Origin: Falsirhodobacter sp051195255
GTDB taxonomy: Bacteria > Pseudomonadota > Alphaproteobacteria > Rhodobacterales > Rhodobacteraceae
Length of the DNA: 64,000 nucleotides
Direction of reading: 5' to 3'
NCBI RefSeq assembly: GCF_051195255.1
Contig: NZ_JBNJLK010000002.1
Location: forward strand, 248,001-312,000
Part shown: piece by piece, positions 1 to 9,084 of the stretch
How positions within the stretch are numbered: the first letter of the stretch is position 1
Layout: the number at the start of each line of letters is the position of its first letter
Translations under genes and position numbers: made by a program
The notes under the pieces: generated by a model
Seen by the model: only the letters and a program-made list of their open reading frames with translations
Database searches by the model: none
What the model was told of the DNA's origin: nothing

Positions 1-566
1 TAACGCGGCTCGTTCAGGCGCAGGTCGGCCGTCACGATCGCGGGCAGCGCCACGCGGATCGTCTGCATGCCGCCGTCGATCTCGCGCTTGACAAGGGCCG
101 CGTCGCCCTCCACCTCCAGCTTGGAGGCGAAGGTCGCCTGGCCCCAGCCCAGCAGCGCCGACAGCATCTGCCCCGTCGCGTTCATGTCGTTGTCGATCGC
201 CTGCTTGCCCGCGATCACCAGCGAGGGCCCTTCGGCCGCCACCACCTTCGCAAGGATCTTGGCCACCGCCAGGGGCTCGATGTCCGTGGCCGCGTCCTCG
301 GACGCCGTCACGAGGATCGCGCGGTCCGCGCCCATCGCCATCGCCGTGCGCAGCGTGTCCCCCGCCTGCTTCACCCCGATCGACACCACCACGACCTCGG
401 TCGCGATCCCCTTCTCCTTCAGGCGGATCGCCTCCTCCACCGCGATCTCGTCGAACGGGTTCATCGACATCTTCACGTTCGCCAGATCAACACCCGTTCC
501 ATCCGACTTCACCCGGACCTTCACGTTGTAGTCAATCACGCGTTTGACCGGCACAAGAACCTTCAT
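1..566 (-). CDS. etfB: Electron transfer flavoprotein subunit beta (partial, 3' end beyond window)
   Basis: The reading frame begins at the ATG ending at 566 with MKVLVPVKRVIDYNVKVRVK and runs off the left edge, so only about the first 188 residues are seen. The start, the MNPFDEIAVEEAIRLKE stretch and the DMNATGQMLS segment are typical of EtfB. The protein pairs with EtfA to pass electrons from acyl-CoA and other dehydrogenases to ETF:quinone oxidoreductase; the AMP-binding beta subunit is soluble. etfA would normally follow, beyond the left edge. It lies downstream of the SDR and small membrane protein genes on the same strand, 113 bases after the latter. Confidence 0.95.
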   Translation of the reverse strand, partial: MKVLVPVKRVIDYNVKVRVKSDGTGVDLANVKMSMNPFDEIAVEEAIRLKEKGIATEVVVVSIGVKQAGDTLRTAMAMGADRAILVTASEDAATDIEPLAVAKILAKVVAAEGPSLVIAGKQAIDNDMNATGQMLSALLGWGQATFASKLEVEGDAALVKREIDGGMQTIRVALPAIVTADLRLNEPR

Positions 567-679
567 CCGCTTCTCCCAACACTCATCATGGCCAAGGGCC
601 GTTCGTCATTTGCTTACCCGTGTCACGGGCGGCGTCGGCCGAATACAAACCGAAAGCGGGCGGAAGACAACCGCCCCCG

Positions 680-880
680 TCATCCGTTCTTCACACGCCA
701 CACGATCAGAAGGACCATCACGAAGATCAGGCCCAGCGCCCCGGCCCGCGCGGCGCGCATCTGCCGGTTGCGTTTGGGGCTGTCCGTCTGCCAGCTGAGA
801 AGGATCATCGCGATCCCCAGGACGGCGATGGCCCCGATGCAGCCAAGGATGAAGACGGCCTGTGGGGTCAAGGGATTCAT
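680..880 (-). CDS. Small two-helix membrane protein, unknown function
   Basis: This 66-residue frame starts at an ATG (878-880) that overlaps the stop codon of the upstream dehydrogenase gene as ATGA, so translational coupling is likely. Two hydrophobic segments are seen at about residues 8-29 and 47-61, separated by a basic loop (SPKRNRQMRAAR), and a basic tail WRVKNG ends it. I do not recognise a family; small proteins of this shape are common in Rhodobacterales. It is too short for a confident assignment, but the overlap and the clean two-helix pattern support a real gene. Confidence 0.6.
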   Translation of the reverse strand: MNPLTPQAVFILGCIGAIAVLGIAMILLSWQTDSPKRNRQMRAARAGALGLIFVMVLLIVWRVKNG

Positions 881-1701
881 GCGCGGCTCAGCAGACGATC
901 GAGGGTCGATGTGGGGAGAAGGCGCTTCGCGACAGCCATGGCCTTCGTCGGCGCCGTGATGCGGTAGCGGGCGCGGGGGCGCTCGGCCTCCAGCGCGCGG
1001 GCGATCACGTCGGTCACGGCGCGGGCGGGCAGTTCCCAGCGGTCCGGCGTCTTTTCTTCGTAAAGGCGGTGCAGAAGGCCGCGATATTCGTCGGCGCGGG
1101 CGGCGGTCTTCCAGTCGATCCAGCGTTCGAAATGTGGGATGGCCTTGCGCCGCAGGTCCGACGTGATGGGGCCGGGCTGGATCAGGACCACGTGGACGCC
1201 CGTGCCCTCCATCTCCAGCCGCAGGATGTCGGTCAGGCCTTCCATCGCGAATTTCGTGGACGCATAGGCCCCGCGCCATTTCGCGCCCACGAAGCCCAGA
1301 ACCGAGGAGCAGTTCAGGATGCGGCCATGCCCCTGCCTGCGCATGACCGGAATCACGCGACGGGTCAGGTCATGGGTGCCGAACAGATTGGTTTCGAAGA
1401 TCGCGCGCAGGGCGTCGCGGGGAATGTCCTCCACCGCGCCGGGGCAGGCAAAGGCGCCGTTGTTGTACAGCGCGTCCAGCGTGCCGCCCGTGCGGGCCAG
1501 AACCTGATCCAGCGCCCCCTGGATGGAGGCGGGACTGTCCAGATCGAGAGGAAAGCTTTCCAGACCTTCGGCGGCCAGACGTTCGCAATCCTCGGCAGCG
1601 CGGCAGGTCGCGAAAACGCGCCAGCCGCGGGTGTGCAACCCCTTGGCCGCGTCATGGCCGATCCCGGAGGAACAGCCGGTGATGAGGATGGACCGTGTCA
1701 T
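877..1701 (-). CDS. Short-chain dehydrogenase/reductase (SDR) family oxidoreductase
   Basis: This is a 274-residue classical SDR. The nucleotide-binding motif TGCSSGIG is at residues 8-15, NNGA at 80-83, catalytic serines at 132-133 and YASTK with Tyr146 and Lys150. The start MTRSILITG was chosen because it places the Rossmann strand directly at the N terminus; a longer frame exists upstream to 1728 but adds an unlikely leader. The family reduces or oxidises carbonyls and alcohols with NAD(P)H; the substrate cannot be told from the sequence. The closest subgroup by length and PGPITSDL context is the short-chain oxidoreductases of unknown substrate. It is probably co-transcribed with the SH3 protein gene upstream. 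Confidence 0.9.
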   Translation of the reverse strand: MTRSILITGCSSGIGHDAAKGLHTRGWRVFATCRAAEDCERLAAEGLESFPLDLDSPASIQGALDQVLARTGGTLDALYNNGAFACPGAVEDIPRDALRAIFETNLFGTHDLTRRVIPVMRRQGHGRILNCSSVLGFVGAKWRGAYASTKFAMEGLTDILRLEMEGTGVHVVLIQPGPITSDLRRKAIPHFERWIDWKTAARADEYRGLLHRLYEEKTPDRWELPARAVTDVIARALEAERPRARYRITAPTKAMAVAKRLLPTSTLDRLLSRA

Positions 1702-1740
1702 GCGCCCGTTATGGAACGCGGGGTCCACAAAGGCCAGCGC

Positions 1741-2133
1741 TCAGTTGCCGGCCATCCGCACCGGCATCGCCGCAAGGTATTCCGAGGCGACCCAGCCTTC
1801 GCCGCCGCTGCCTTCCAGACGGATCTGCGTCCACGGACCCTTGGTGGAGACGACGGTGACCTCTTCTCCGTGGTGCAGCTTGTCGAGGCTTTCGCTGCCG
1901 GTCGACGGGCCGGAGCGGAGGTTCACGGCGGCGGCCGTCACCACGGCCGTGGGCAGCGCGGTGGCGGTCTGGACCGCAGCCACCGTCTGGGGCACGGGGA
2001 TGTAGCGGTAGGTTTCCACGGCGGCACGGGGCTGGGCATTGGCCAGACCGGCCCGCACCTGTCCCTTGTCCGTGCCGGCAACCACGAGGGTGGCATAAAC
2101 GGCAGCGCTCAGAATCAGGGTCATGCGGATCAT
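1741..2133 (-). CDS. Secreted SH3-domain (SH3b) protein
   Basis: The 130-residue product starts with a hydrophobic signal-like segment MIRMTLILSAAVYATLVVAG. Its C-terminal two thirds is a bacterial SH3 domain: VNLRSGPSTGSESL, then GEEVTVVSTKGPWTQIRL and GEGWVASEYL. Such domains bind cell-wall peptides or act as periplasmic interaction modules. An ATG at 2133 with GAGGAT upstream is preferred over a longer frame that reads into the intergenic region shared with parC. It is transcribed divergently from parC. Confidence 0.8.
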   Translation of the reverse strand: MIRMTLILSAAVYATLVVAGTDKGQVRAGLANAQPRAAVETYRYIPVPQTVAAVQTATALPTAVVTAAAVNLRSGPSTGSESLDKLHHGEEVTVVSTKGPWTQIRLEGSGGEGWVASEYLAAMPVRMAGN

Positions 2134-2242
2134 TTTGGCATCCTCGCTCGGCAGGATCTTGCTGGTTGGCAGAACAATCTCGCAGACGTGAAAAGGTTCC
2201 GCCCTCTGGACCGGCGGCGCGCAGGGGACTAGAGGATGGGGC

Positions 2243-4528
2243 ATGACCGATGCCCCGAACGAACCCGCACTGACCTTCGAACCCCTGTCGCGCGCCATCG
2301 GCGAGCGGTACCTGACCTATGCGCTGTCCACGATCATGAACCGTGCGTTGCCGGACGCGCGGGACGGGTTGAAGCCGGTGCACCGGCGCATCCTTTACGC
2401 CATGCGCGAGTTGCGGCTGTCGCCCACCGGCGGCTTCCGGAAGTCGGCCAAGATCTCGGGCGACGTGATGGGCAACTATCACCCGCATGGCGACGCCGCG
2501 ATCTATGACGCGATGGCGCGGCTGGCGCAGGATTTCAACGTCCGCTATCCGCTGGTGGACGGGCAGGGCAACTTCGGCAACATCGACGGCGACAACCCCG
2601 CCGCCTCCCGCTACACCGAGGCGCGGCTGACCCCCATCGCGGAAACGCTGATGGAAGGGCTGGCCGAGAACGCGGTCGATTTCCGCCCCAACTACGACGG
2701 CACGCTGGAAGAACCAGTGGTCATGCCGGCGGCCTTTCCGAACCTGCTGGCCAACGGCGCGTCGGGCATCGCGGTGGGGATGGCGACGAACATCCCGCCC
2801 CACAACCTGCACGAGCTGATCGACGCCTGCCAAGCGATGATCAAGACGCCGGACCTGCCGGACGAGGCGTTGGTGGACCTTGTGCCCGGTCCCGACTTCC
2901 CCACCGGCGGCATCATCGTGGAGCCGCGTTCGGTCATCCTGGAAGCCTACCGCACCGGGCGCGGATCGTTCCGCACCCGCGCGAAGTGGGAAAAGGAGGA
3001 TCTGGGCCGCGGCAACTGGCAGATCGTGGTGACGGAGATCCCGTACCAGGTCCAGAAGTCCAAGCTGATCGAGCGTCTGGCCGAGCTAATCCAGACCCGC
3101 AAGGTGCCGCTTCTGGCCGATGTGCGCGACGAATCGGCCGACGACATCCGCATCGTGCTGGAGCCCCGGGCCCGGACGGTGGAGCCCGAGATGCTGATGG
3201 GCATGCTCTTCAAGAACTCCGACCTTGAAACGCGGTTCAGCCTGAACATGAACGTGCTGATCGACGGGCGCACGCCCAAGGTGTGTTCGCTGAAGGAGGT
3301 GCTGCGCGCCTTCCTCGATCACCGGCGCGAGGTTCTGGTGCGCCGGTCGCAGCACCGGCTGGACAAGATCGACCACCAGCTGGAGGTGCTGGAGGGCCTG
3401 ATCACCGCCTTCCTGCATCTGGACCGCGTCATCGACATCATCCGTTATGACGACAACCCCAAGCGCGCCCTGATGGCCGAGGACTGGACGCTGACCCGCC
3501 CGAAGGCGGTGACCGAAGCGGACTATATCTCTCCCACCGGGGAAGGAACGCTGTCGGACGTGCAGGCGGAGGCGATCCTGAACCTGCGCCTGCGGTCCTT
3601 GCGGCGGCTGGAGGAGATGGAGCTTCTGGCCGAGCGCGACGCGCTGACCGCCGAGAAGGCTGATTTGCACGCCCTGCTGGAGAGCGAGGCGAAGCAGTGG
3701 AAGGCCATTGGCAAGGAGCTGGGAGCGATCCAGAAGTCCTTCGGGAAAGGCACGGCCCTGGGCGCCCGCCGTTCCGCCTTTGCCGAGGCGGGCGTGATCG
3801 AGGACGTGCCCTTCGAGGCCATGATCGAGCGGGAGCCGATCACCGTCATCTGCTCGAAGATGGGCTGGATCCGCGCCATGAAGGGGCATGTCGCGCTGGA
3901 CCAGGACGTGAAGTTCAAGGACGGCGACGCGCCCCGCTTCATCTTCCACGCCGAGACGACGGACAAGATCCTGCTGGTCGGCTCCAACGGTCGTTTCTAC
4001 ACGCTGATCGGGGCGAACCTGCCCGGCGGGCGCGGCATGGGCGAACCCGTCCGCCTGATGGTGGACCTGCCGAATGAGGCGGAGATCACGGATCTCGTCA
4101 TCTGGAAGCCGGGGATGAAGTGGCTGATTGCTTCCACCGCCGGGGACGGGTTCATCCTGCCGGCCGAGGAGGCGGTGGCGCAGACCCGCGCGGGCAAGGC
4201 CGTTCTGACGGTGAAGGATGGCGCAAGGACCGCGCTGGTGAAGCCGGTGACCGGCGATCACGTCGCAGTGGTGGGCGACAACCGCAAGATGCTGGTCTTC
4301 CCGATCAGCGAACTGCCCGAGATGGGCAAAGGCAAGGGTGTGCGGCTTCAACGCTACAAGGATGGCGGCCTGTCGGACGCGATCACCTTCAGCCTCGCTG
4401 ACGGGATCGCCTGGCAGTTGGAAGGCGGCCGCAACCGGCGCGAAACGGACCTGTCCGAATGGCTGGCCGCCCGCGCGACGGCCGGCCGCATGGCGCCCCG
4501 GGGCTTCCCCCGCGACAACCGTTTCTGA
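2243..4528 (+). CDS. parC: DNA topoisomerase IV subunit A
   Basis: This 761-residue type IIA topoisomerase A subunit carries the quinolone-resistance region and the breakage-reunion tyrosine: GNYHPHGDAAIYDAM around residues 78-92 and AASRYTEARLT with Tyr124. The length and short C-terminal beta-pinwheel, with no GyrA box (QRRGGKG) seen, favour ParC over GyrA. With ParE it decatenates replicated chromosomes and relaxes supercoils. The ATG at 2243 has AGAGGA six bases upstream. A lipoprotein gene follows 71 bases downstream. Confidence 0.95.
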   Translation: MTDAPNEPALTFEPLSRAIGERYLTYALSTIMNRALPDARDGLKPVHRRILYAMRELRLSPTGGFRKSAKISGDVMGNYHPHGDAAIYDAMARLAQDFNVRYPLVDGQGNFGNIDGDNPAASRYTEARLTPIAETLMEGLAENAVDFRPNYDGTLEEPVVMPAAFPNLLANGASGIAVGMATNIPPHNLHELIDACQAMIKTPDLPDEALVDLVPGPDFPTGGIIVEPRSVILEAYRTGRGSFRTRAKWEKEDLGRGNWQIVVTEIPYQVQKSKLIERLAELIQTRKVPLLADVRDESADDIRIVLEPRARTVEPEMLMGMLFKNSDLETRFSLNMNVLIDGRTPKVCSLKEVLRAFLDHRREVLVRRSQHRLDKIDHQLEVLEGLITAFLHLDRVIDIIRYDDNPKRALMAEDWTLTRPKAVTEADYISPTGEGTLSDVQAEAILNLRLRSLRRLEEMELLAERDALTAEKADLHALLESEAKQWKAIGKELGAIQKSFGKGTALGARRSAFAEAGVIEDVPFEAMIEREPITVICSKMGWIRAMKGHVALDQDVKFKDGDAPRFIFHAETTDKILLVGSNGRFYTLIGANLPGGRGMGEPVRLMVDLPNEAEITDLVIWKPGMKWLIASTAGDGFILPAEEAVAQTRAGKAVLTVKDGARTALVKPVTGDHVAVVGDNRKMLVFPISELPEMGKGKGVRLQRYKDGGLSDAITFSLADGIAWQLEGGRNRRETDLSEWLAARATAGRMAPRGFPRDNRF

Positions 4529-4599
4529 AGGATGGGGCGTTTCGGGCTTGCGGCCCTTGGCTTTCCCCCTACTGTGACGCCGACCCAAGGGAGTGACGC

Positions 4600-5223
4600 A
4601 TGCTGATCCGCATTCTTGTTCTGTGCGCCGGTCTGGCCGCCGTTTCCGCCTGCGGGCGACGCGATCTGGACGAACCGCCGGTGGACATGGGCAACTTCCG
4701 TCTGGGCCTGAACATCGCCGTGGCCGACAAGGCCGAGAAGGTGCCGATCTCGCGCACCGCCTCGGAAGAGGAATGGGAAGCCGCGATCACGGACGCGATT
4801 CAGCAACGCTTTGGCCGCTACAAGGGGTCGAAGATGTACAACATCGGGATCAGCGTCGACGGCTATGCCCTGGCCCCGCCCGGCATTCCCGTCATCGCCG
4901 CCCCGAAATCCGTGCTGGTGATCACGGCCAACGTCTGGGACGACGCGGCGCAGAAGAAGCTGAACGCCGAAGGCAAGCAGATCACCCTGTGGGAAGATGC
5001 GGGCGCCAACATCCTCGGCTCCGGACTGATCCGCGGGCGCGACCGGCAGATGGACTCGCTGGCCTACAACGCGGCCAAGCGGGTGGAGCAGTGGTTCCAG
5101 GAGAACCCGGAATGGTTCGACATCCAGTCGCCGGCCCCGGTTCCCGAAACCGGTTCGGACCCCGTGGTGGTGGCCGCGCCGCCGGTCGAGCCCGCCACCG
5201 CGGCGGGGCCATCCGTCAACTGA
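4600..5223 (+). CDS. Putative lipoprotein of unknown function
   Basis: The 207-residue protein begins with a lipoprotein signal, MLIRILVLCAGLAAVSAC, with the lipobox VSAC and Cys18 as the likely lipidated residue. The mature part is soluble-looking and ends in a proline/alanine/valine-rich tail (about residues 183-207), probably unstructured. The start is an ATG preceded by AGGGAG. I do not recognise the family; it is the last gene before the tuf1 promoter and may be co-transcribed with parC. Confidence 0.75.
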   Translation: MLIRILVLCAGLAAVSACGRRDLDEPPVDMGNFRLGLNIAVADKAEKVPISRTASEEEWEAAITDAIQQRFGRYKGSKMYNIGISVDGYALAPPGIPVIAAPKSVLVITANVWDDAAQKKLNAEGKQITLWEDAGANILGSGLIRGRDRQMDSLAYNAAKRVEQWFQENPEWFDIQSPAPVPETGSDPVVVAAPPVEPATAAGPSVN

Positions 5224-5226
5224 CAC

Positions 5227-5255
5227 TTGATTTTCCGCGCGGTGGTGAGTATTTG
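5227..5255 (+). promoter_or_regulatory. Candidate promoter for tuf copy 1
   Basis: TTGATT (5227-5232) and TATTTG (5250-5255) are separated by 17 bases and sit 54 bases upstream of the tuf ATG, just after the lipoprotein stop. Only the -35 is close to consensus, so this is an inference from spacing and position. Confidence 0.4.
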
Positions 5256-5303
5256 CCGCGCGGTATGAACCGGGCCCGGTGGGCCCCCGAAACTTCGAGG
5301 CGC

Positions 5304-6484
<1,181 letters not shown>

Positions 6485-6510
6485 TCTGGCAAAGCTTCAG
6501 CTTGTTTGAA

Positions 6511-6535
6511 AAGCCGCCCCCCGGGGCGGCTTTTT
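6511..6535 (+). terminator. Intrinsic terminator after tuf1
   Basis: AAGCCGCCCC is followed directly by its complement GGGGCGGC and a run of five T, starting 27 bases after the tuf stop. Confidence 0.85.
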
Positions 6536-6798
6536 GCATTGGCGGCGCAGGGGAAGGGTGGGTCAAGAACCTGCATGACGGACATGCAATTTATGCAAGC
6601 CACATCGGAGCCTTATAAATAGGACGTTAAGTAAATGATATACAACAGATTTGTGACACAGCCCCTTCAACGCGGCTAACACCCGGCAAATGGCGGAAAA
6701 GAATTCCTCCTACGGCCCCTTTTCAAGCCGACAGGTGGTGTGCATATGGGAAGGGACGACAGAGAATGTCGCCTTAAAAAAGCAAAATGGAACACATC
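6536..6798. promoter_or_regulatory. Intergenic region with palindrome; likely promoter of small secreted gene
   Basis: This 263-base stretch holds no recognisable gene. It contains a perfect inverted repeat, TGCATG-ACGGA-CATGCA (6572-6588), followed by a third ATGCA half at 6593-6597, then a markedly AT-rich tract (6611-6655) with TATAAA and GATATACA. The layout suggests an operator and promoter for the small gene at 6799, but no -35/-10 pair with good spacing could be fixed. Confidence 0.4.
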
Positions 6799-7023
6799 AT
6801 GACACGCTTCGCCCTTGCATCCGCTGCTCTTATTGCCTTTGCCGGCATGGCTTCGGCAGCTTCGTCGAACCTGAGCTCAAACGCTCAGGTGACCCTTGCC
6901 ACTCTGGCCCCGACCGTGCAGCTGGACACCCTGACCCCGCTTCAGGTTCGTGAAATCAACAACGCAGTGGCTTCGAACGACGGTCTGAGCCAGCCGGAAC
7001 TGCGCACCATCCTGGCCAACTGA
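6799..7023 (+). CDS. Small secreted protein A, paralogue of the 7210 gene
   Basis: The 74-residue product starts MTRFALASAALIAFAGMASA, a clear Sec signal peptide, leaving a mature peptide of about 54 residues. An alternative ATG at 6787 adds four residues. The C-terminal half, LTPLQVREINNAVASNDG then LSQPELRTIL, matches the protein encoded at 7210 in the pattern LTPxQxxEIN-xV-DGL-xxEL-TIL. I do not recognise a described family. It has its own terminator. A periplasmic or secreted role is inferred only from the signal peptide. Confidence 0.75.
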   Translation: MTRFALASAALIAFAGMASAASSNLSSNAQVTLATLAPTVQLDTLTPLQVREINNAVASNDGLSQPELRTILAN

Positions 7024-7052
7024 TTTATTCGCGCGTCTGCTCTCGCGCTTGC

Positions 7053-7080
7053 AAGGCCGCCCAAACGGGCGGCCTTGTCT
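7053..7080 (+). terminator. Intrinsic terminator after small secreted gene A
   Basis: AAGGCCGCCC-AAAC-GGGCGGCCTT is a perfect 10-base stem with a 4-base loop, followed by GTCTTTGG, a modest T tract. Confidence 0.7.
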
Positions 7081-7141
7081 TTGGTTCCTTCAAAAAATCT
7101 CATGCTCAAGCTGAACTTTTTAGGTGATCCACGCGTTCTTT

Positions 7142-7169
7142 GGTCGTAGCCGCCTTGGAGCGGACGACC
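7142..7169. repeat. Inverted repeat upstream of small secreted gene B
   Basis: GGTCGT and ACGACC (7142-7147, 7164-7169) pair around an inner CCGC/GCGG stem. It could be a 5' untranslated hairpin or an operator 41 bases before the ATG at 7210. Confidence 0.35.
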
Positions 7170-7209
7170 ATGCGGCCACGCCGCTTCATAGAAGACGGAA
7201 GGATACTTG

Positions 7210-7449
7210 ATGAAAGTTCTCGCTCTGACCACCGCCGCCCTCGTTGCCCTGTCGGGTGCCGCTTTTGCTCAAACCGCCGCTCCGGGTGACACTATGCTGG
7301 ATTCCGGCGCGATCGAACAACTGCGCACGCTGGATCCGAATTTGGACGTGACGACGCTGACCCCGATCCAGATCAACGAAATCAACGAAGAAGTCGAAGA
7401 TGACGGTCTGACGGAAGGCGAACTCGAGACGATCCTGGAAACGATGTAA
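7210..7449 (+). CDS. Small secreted protein B, paralogue of the 6799 gene
   Basis: This 79-residue protein begins MKVLALTTAALVALSGAAFA, a Sec signal peptide, followed by QTAAPGDTML and an acidic mature peptide of about 59 residues. Residues near the C terminus (LTPIQINEINEEVEDDG, then LTEGELETIL) align with the protein at 6799. The ATG at 7210 has GGAAGGA upstream. The acidic, D/E-rich helix pair recalls calcium-binding or small regulatory folds, but no canonical EF-hand loop is present, so no function is assigned. Confidence 0.75.
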   Translation: MKVLALTTAALVALSGAAFAQTAAPGDTMLDSGAIEQLRTLDPNLDVTTLTPIQINEINEEVEDDGLTEGELETILETM

Positions 7450-7469
7450 GTCCCTTCAGCAACCATGCG

Positions 7470-7493
7470 GGCCGCCCTTTGGGGCGGCCTTTT
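7470..7493 (+). terminator. Intrinsic terminator after small secreted gene B
   Basis: GGCCGCCC and GGGCGGCC pair across a short loop and are followed by TTTT. The signal lies 20 bases past the stop codon. Confidence 0.8.
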
Positions 7494-7505
7494 GCATTTC
7501 TGGCC

Positions 7506-7534
7506 TTGCCAACCCCCGCATCCTTCTTTATCTG
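7506..7534 (+). promoter_or_regulatory. Candidate promoter for tRNA-Trp/secE/nusG
   Basis: TTGCCA and TATCTG are spaced 17 bases apart, with the -10 ending 10 bases before the mature tRNA 5' end. Spacing is good but the -10 is only moderate. Confidence 0.4.
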
Positions 7535-7544
7535 GCGGGCAAGT

Positions 7545-7620
7545 AGGAGTTTAGCTCAGTTGGTAGAGCATCGGTCTCCAAAACCGAGGGTCGTGGGTTC
7601 GAGTCCCCCAACTCCTGCCA
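7545..7620 (+). tRNA. trpT: tRNA-Trp (anticodon CCA)
   Basis: A 76-base cloverleaf with encoded CCA: acceptor AGGAGTT/AACTCCT, D-arm AGCTCAGTTGGTAGAGC, anticodon CCA at 7578-7580 in loop CTCCAAA, and T-arm GTGGGTTCGAGTCCCCC. The position directly before secE is the classic tRNA-Trp-secE-nusG arrangement. Confidence 0.97.
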
Positions 7621-7687
7621 TATTCCCCGCCTTGATCCGCAAGTGCGAAGCGTGTATCAGCGCGCGGACGCGACAGAGGATGACGCA

Positions 7688-7876
7688 ATGACCAATCCCA
7701 TCCAGTTCTTCCAGCAGGTGCGCACCGAGGTCGGCAAGGTCGTCTGGCCAACCCGCCGCGAGGTGGTGCTGACGACGGTCATGGTTTTGGTGCTGGCCGC
7801 GCTGACCGCGACCTTCTTCTCGCTGGTCGATGTCGGCATCCGGACGGGCCTTGCCCAGATCCTCAAGGCGTTCTGA
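7688..7876 (+). CDS. secE: Preprotein translocase subunit SecE
   Basis: The 62-residue protein is the short, single-helix type. MTNPIQFFQQVRTEVGKVVW is the conserved amphipathic N-terminal region with the VVWPTRRE signature, followed by one transmembrane segment at about residues 28-50. It clamps SecY in the SecYEG channel. The start at 7688 follows AGAGGATGA; an upstream in-frame start is rejected because the family begins at this point. Confidence 0.95.
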   Translation: MTNPIQFFQQVRTEVGKVVWPTRREVVLTTVMVLVLAALTATFFSLVDVGIRTGLAQILKAF

Positions 7877-7934
7877 TAATCCTTGTCATCGGGGGAGGGT
7901 GGCTTTATTGCCCCTTCCTGTGATCCTGGAACGG

Positions 7935-7964
7935 GCGCGCAGCGATTCGGTTGCGCGCTGTTTT
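7935..7964 (+). terminator. Possible terminator or attenuator between secE and nusG
   Basis: GCGCGCAGC and GTTGCGCGC pair (one G-T wobble) around GATTCG, followed by TGTTTTAC. A partial terminator here would set the nusG level relative to secE. Confidence 0.5.
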
Positions 7965-8010
7965 ACATTACGGGGCTAGGCCTCGAAGCAGATGAAGATA
8001 GGTGGCTGGC

Positions 8011-8550
8011 ATGGCGAAGCGTTGGTATTCGGTAAGCGTCCTCTCGAACTTCGAGAAGAAGATTGCCGAGCAGATCAAGCAAGCCGTGATCGAAGCCGGT
8101 CTTGAGGACGAGATCGAGGAAGTGGTCGTTCCGACCGAGGACGTGATCGAGATCCGTCGCGGGAAGAAGGTGACGAGCGAGCGCCGCTTCATGCCCGGCT
8201 ACGTGCTGGTTCGCATGGAGATGACGAGCCGCGGATATCACCTGATCACCTCGATCAACCGCGTCACGGGGTTCCTTGGCCCGCAAGGCCGCCCCATGGC
8301 GATGCGCGACGCCGAGGTGAACGACATCCTGCACCGCACCGACGTGACGGGCGAGGTCGCCGCACCGCGCAACCTGATCCGCTACGAGATCGGTGAAACC
8401 GTGAGCGTAACCGACGGCCCGTTCGAAGGCTTCACCGGTCAGGTGGAGGACGTGGACGAGGACAACTCGCGCCTGAAGGTCACCGTGTCGATCTTCGGCC
8501 GCGCGACCCCGGTCGAACTGGAATTCACTCAGGTGTCGAAAGGCAACTGA
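8011..8550 (+). CDS. nusG: Transcription termination/antitermination factor NusG
   Basis: The 179-residue protein begins MAKRWYSVSVLSNFEKK, the conserved NGN-domain start; the C-terminal KOW domain is seen at GETVSVTDGPFEGFTGQVED. NusG binds the RNA polymerase clamp and links it to Rho or to ribosomal S10. AGGTGG five bases upstream of the ATG supports this start over a GTG three codons earlier. The rplK leader follows. Confidence 0.97.
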   Translation: MAKRWYSVSVLSNFEKKIAEQIKQAVIEAGLEDEIEEVVVPTEDVIEIRRGKKVTSERRFMPGYVLVRMEMTSRGYHLITSINRVTGFLGPQGRPMAMRDAEVNDILHRTDVTGEVAAPRNLIRYEIGETVSVTDGPFEGFTGQVEDVDEDNSRLKVTVSIFGRATPVELEFTQVSKGN

Positions 8551-8564
8551 GGAAGCCCGTGGGA

Positions 8565-8581
8565 GGTCCCGTTTCGGGACC
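8565..8581 (+). promoter_or_regulatory. Leader hairpin upstream of rplK
   Basis: GGTCCC and GGGACC pair across GTTTC in the 78-base nusG-rplK gap. In other bacteria L1 represses rplKA by binding a structure in this leader; that this hairpin does so is inference. Confidence 0.3.
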
Positions 8582-8628
8582 GGACCACTAAACCGTGCCT
8601 TCGGGCATTGTGACAAAGGAGAGGCCAC

Positions 8629-9081
8629 ATGGCCAAGAAGATCATCGGGCAGCTGAAGCTGCAAGTCAAAGCGGGGCAAGCCAACCCGTCCCCGCCCGTC
8701 GGCCCGGCACTGGGTCAGCGCGGCCTGAACATCATGGCCTTCGTGAAGGAATTCAACGCGAAGACCGCCGATATCGAGCCGGGCACGCCCACGCCGGTCA
8801 TCATCACCTACTACCAGGACAAGTCCTTCAGCCTCGAGATGAAGACGGCTCCGGCCTCCTTCCTGCTGAAAAAGGCCGCAGGCCTGCCCCCCGTGGGCAA
8901 GCGCAACCGCGCCAAGGGCTCCGTGAAACCGGGCCGCGAAGTCGCGGGTTCGGTCACGGTCGCACAGATCCGTTCGATCGCCGAAGCGAAGATGAAGGAC
9001 CTGAACGCCAACTCCGTGGAAGCTGCGATGCAGATCATCCTGGGTTCGGCGAAATCCTGCGGCATCGAGGTCAAGGGGTAA
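8629..9081 (+). CDS. rplK: 50S ribosomal protein L11
   Basis: The 150-residue protein has the proline-rich N-terminal QANPSPPVGPALGQRGLNIM and the RNA-binding C-terminal domain around VAQIRSIAEAKMKDLNA. L11 binds the GTPase-associated region of 23S rRNA and is needed for RelA activation. It is preceded by GGAGAGG and ends three bases before rplA, so the two are translationally linked. A C-terminal GIEVKG end is standard. Confidence 0.98.
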   Translation: MAKKIIGQLKLQVKAGQANPSPPVGPALGQRGLNIMAFVKEFNAKTADIEPGTPTPVIITYYQDKSFSLEMKTAPASFLLKKAAGLPPVGKRNRAKGSVKPGREVAGSVTVAQIRSIAEAKMKDLNANSVEAAMQIILGSAKSCGIEVKG

Positions 9082-9084
9082 GTC

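Noticed and set aside
862..2232. A 456-codon plus-strand frame across the SDR and SH3 genes
   Set aside because: It is antisense to two genes with clear domains and has no recognisable domain of its own.
6690..6953. An 87-codon frame overlapping the first small secreted gene
   Set aside because: Its sequence has no signal peptide or domain, and its 3' half is a frame-shifted reading of the secreted gene.
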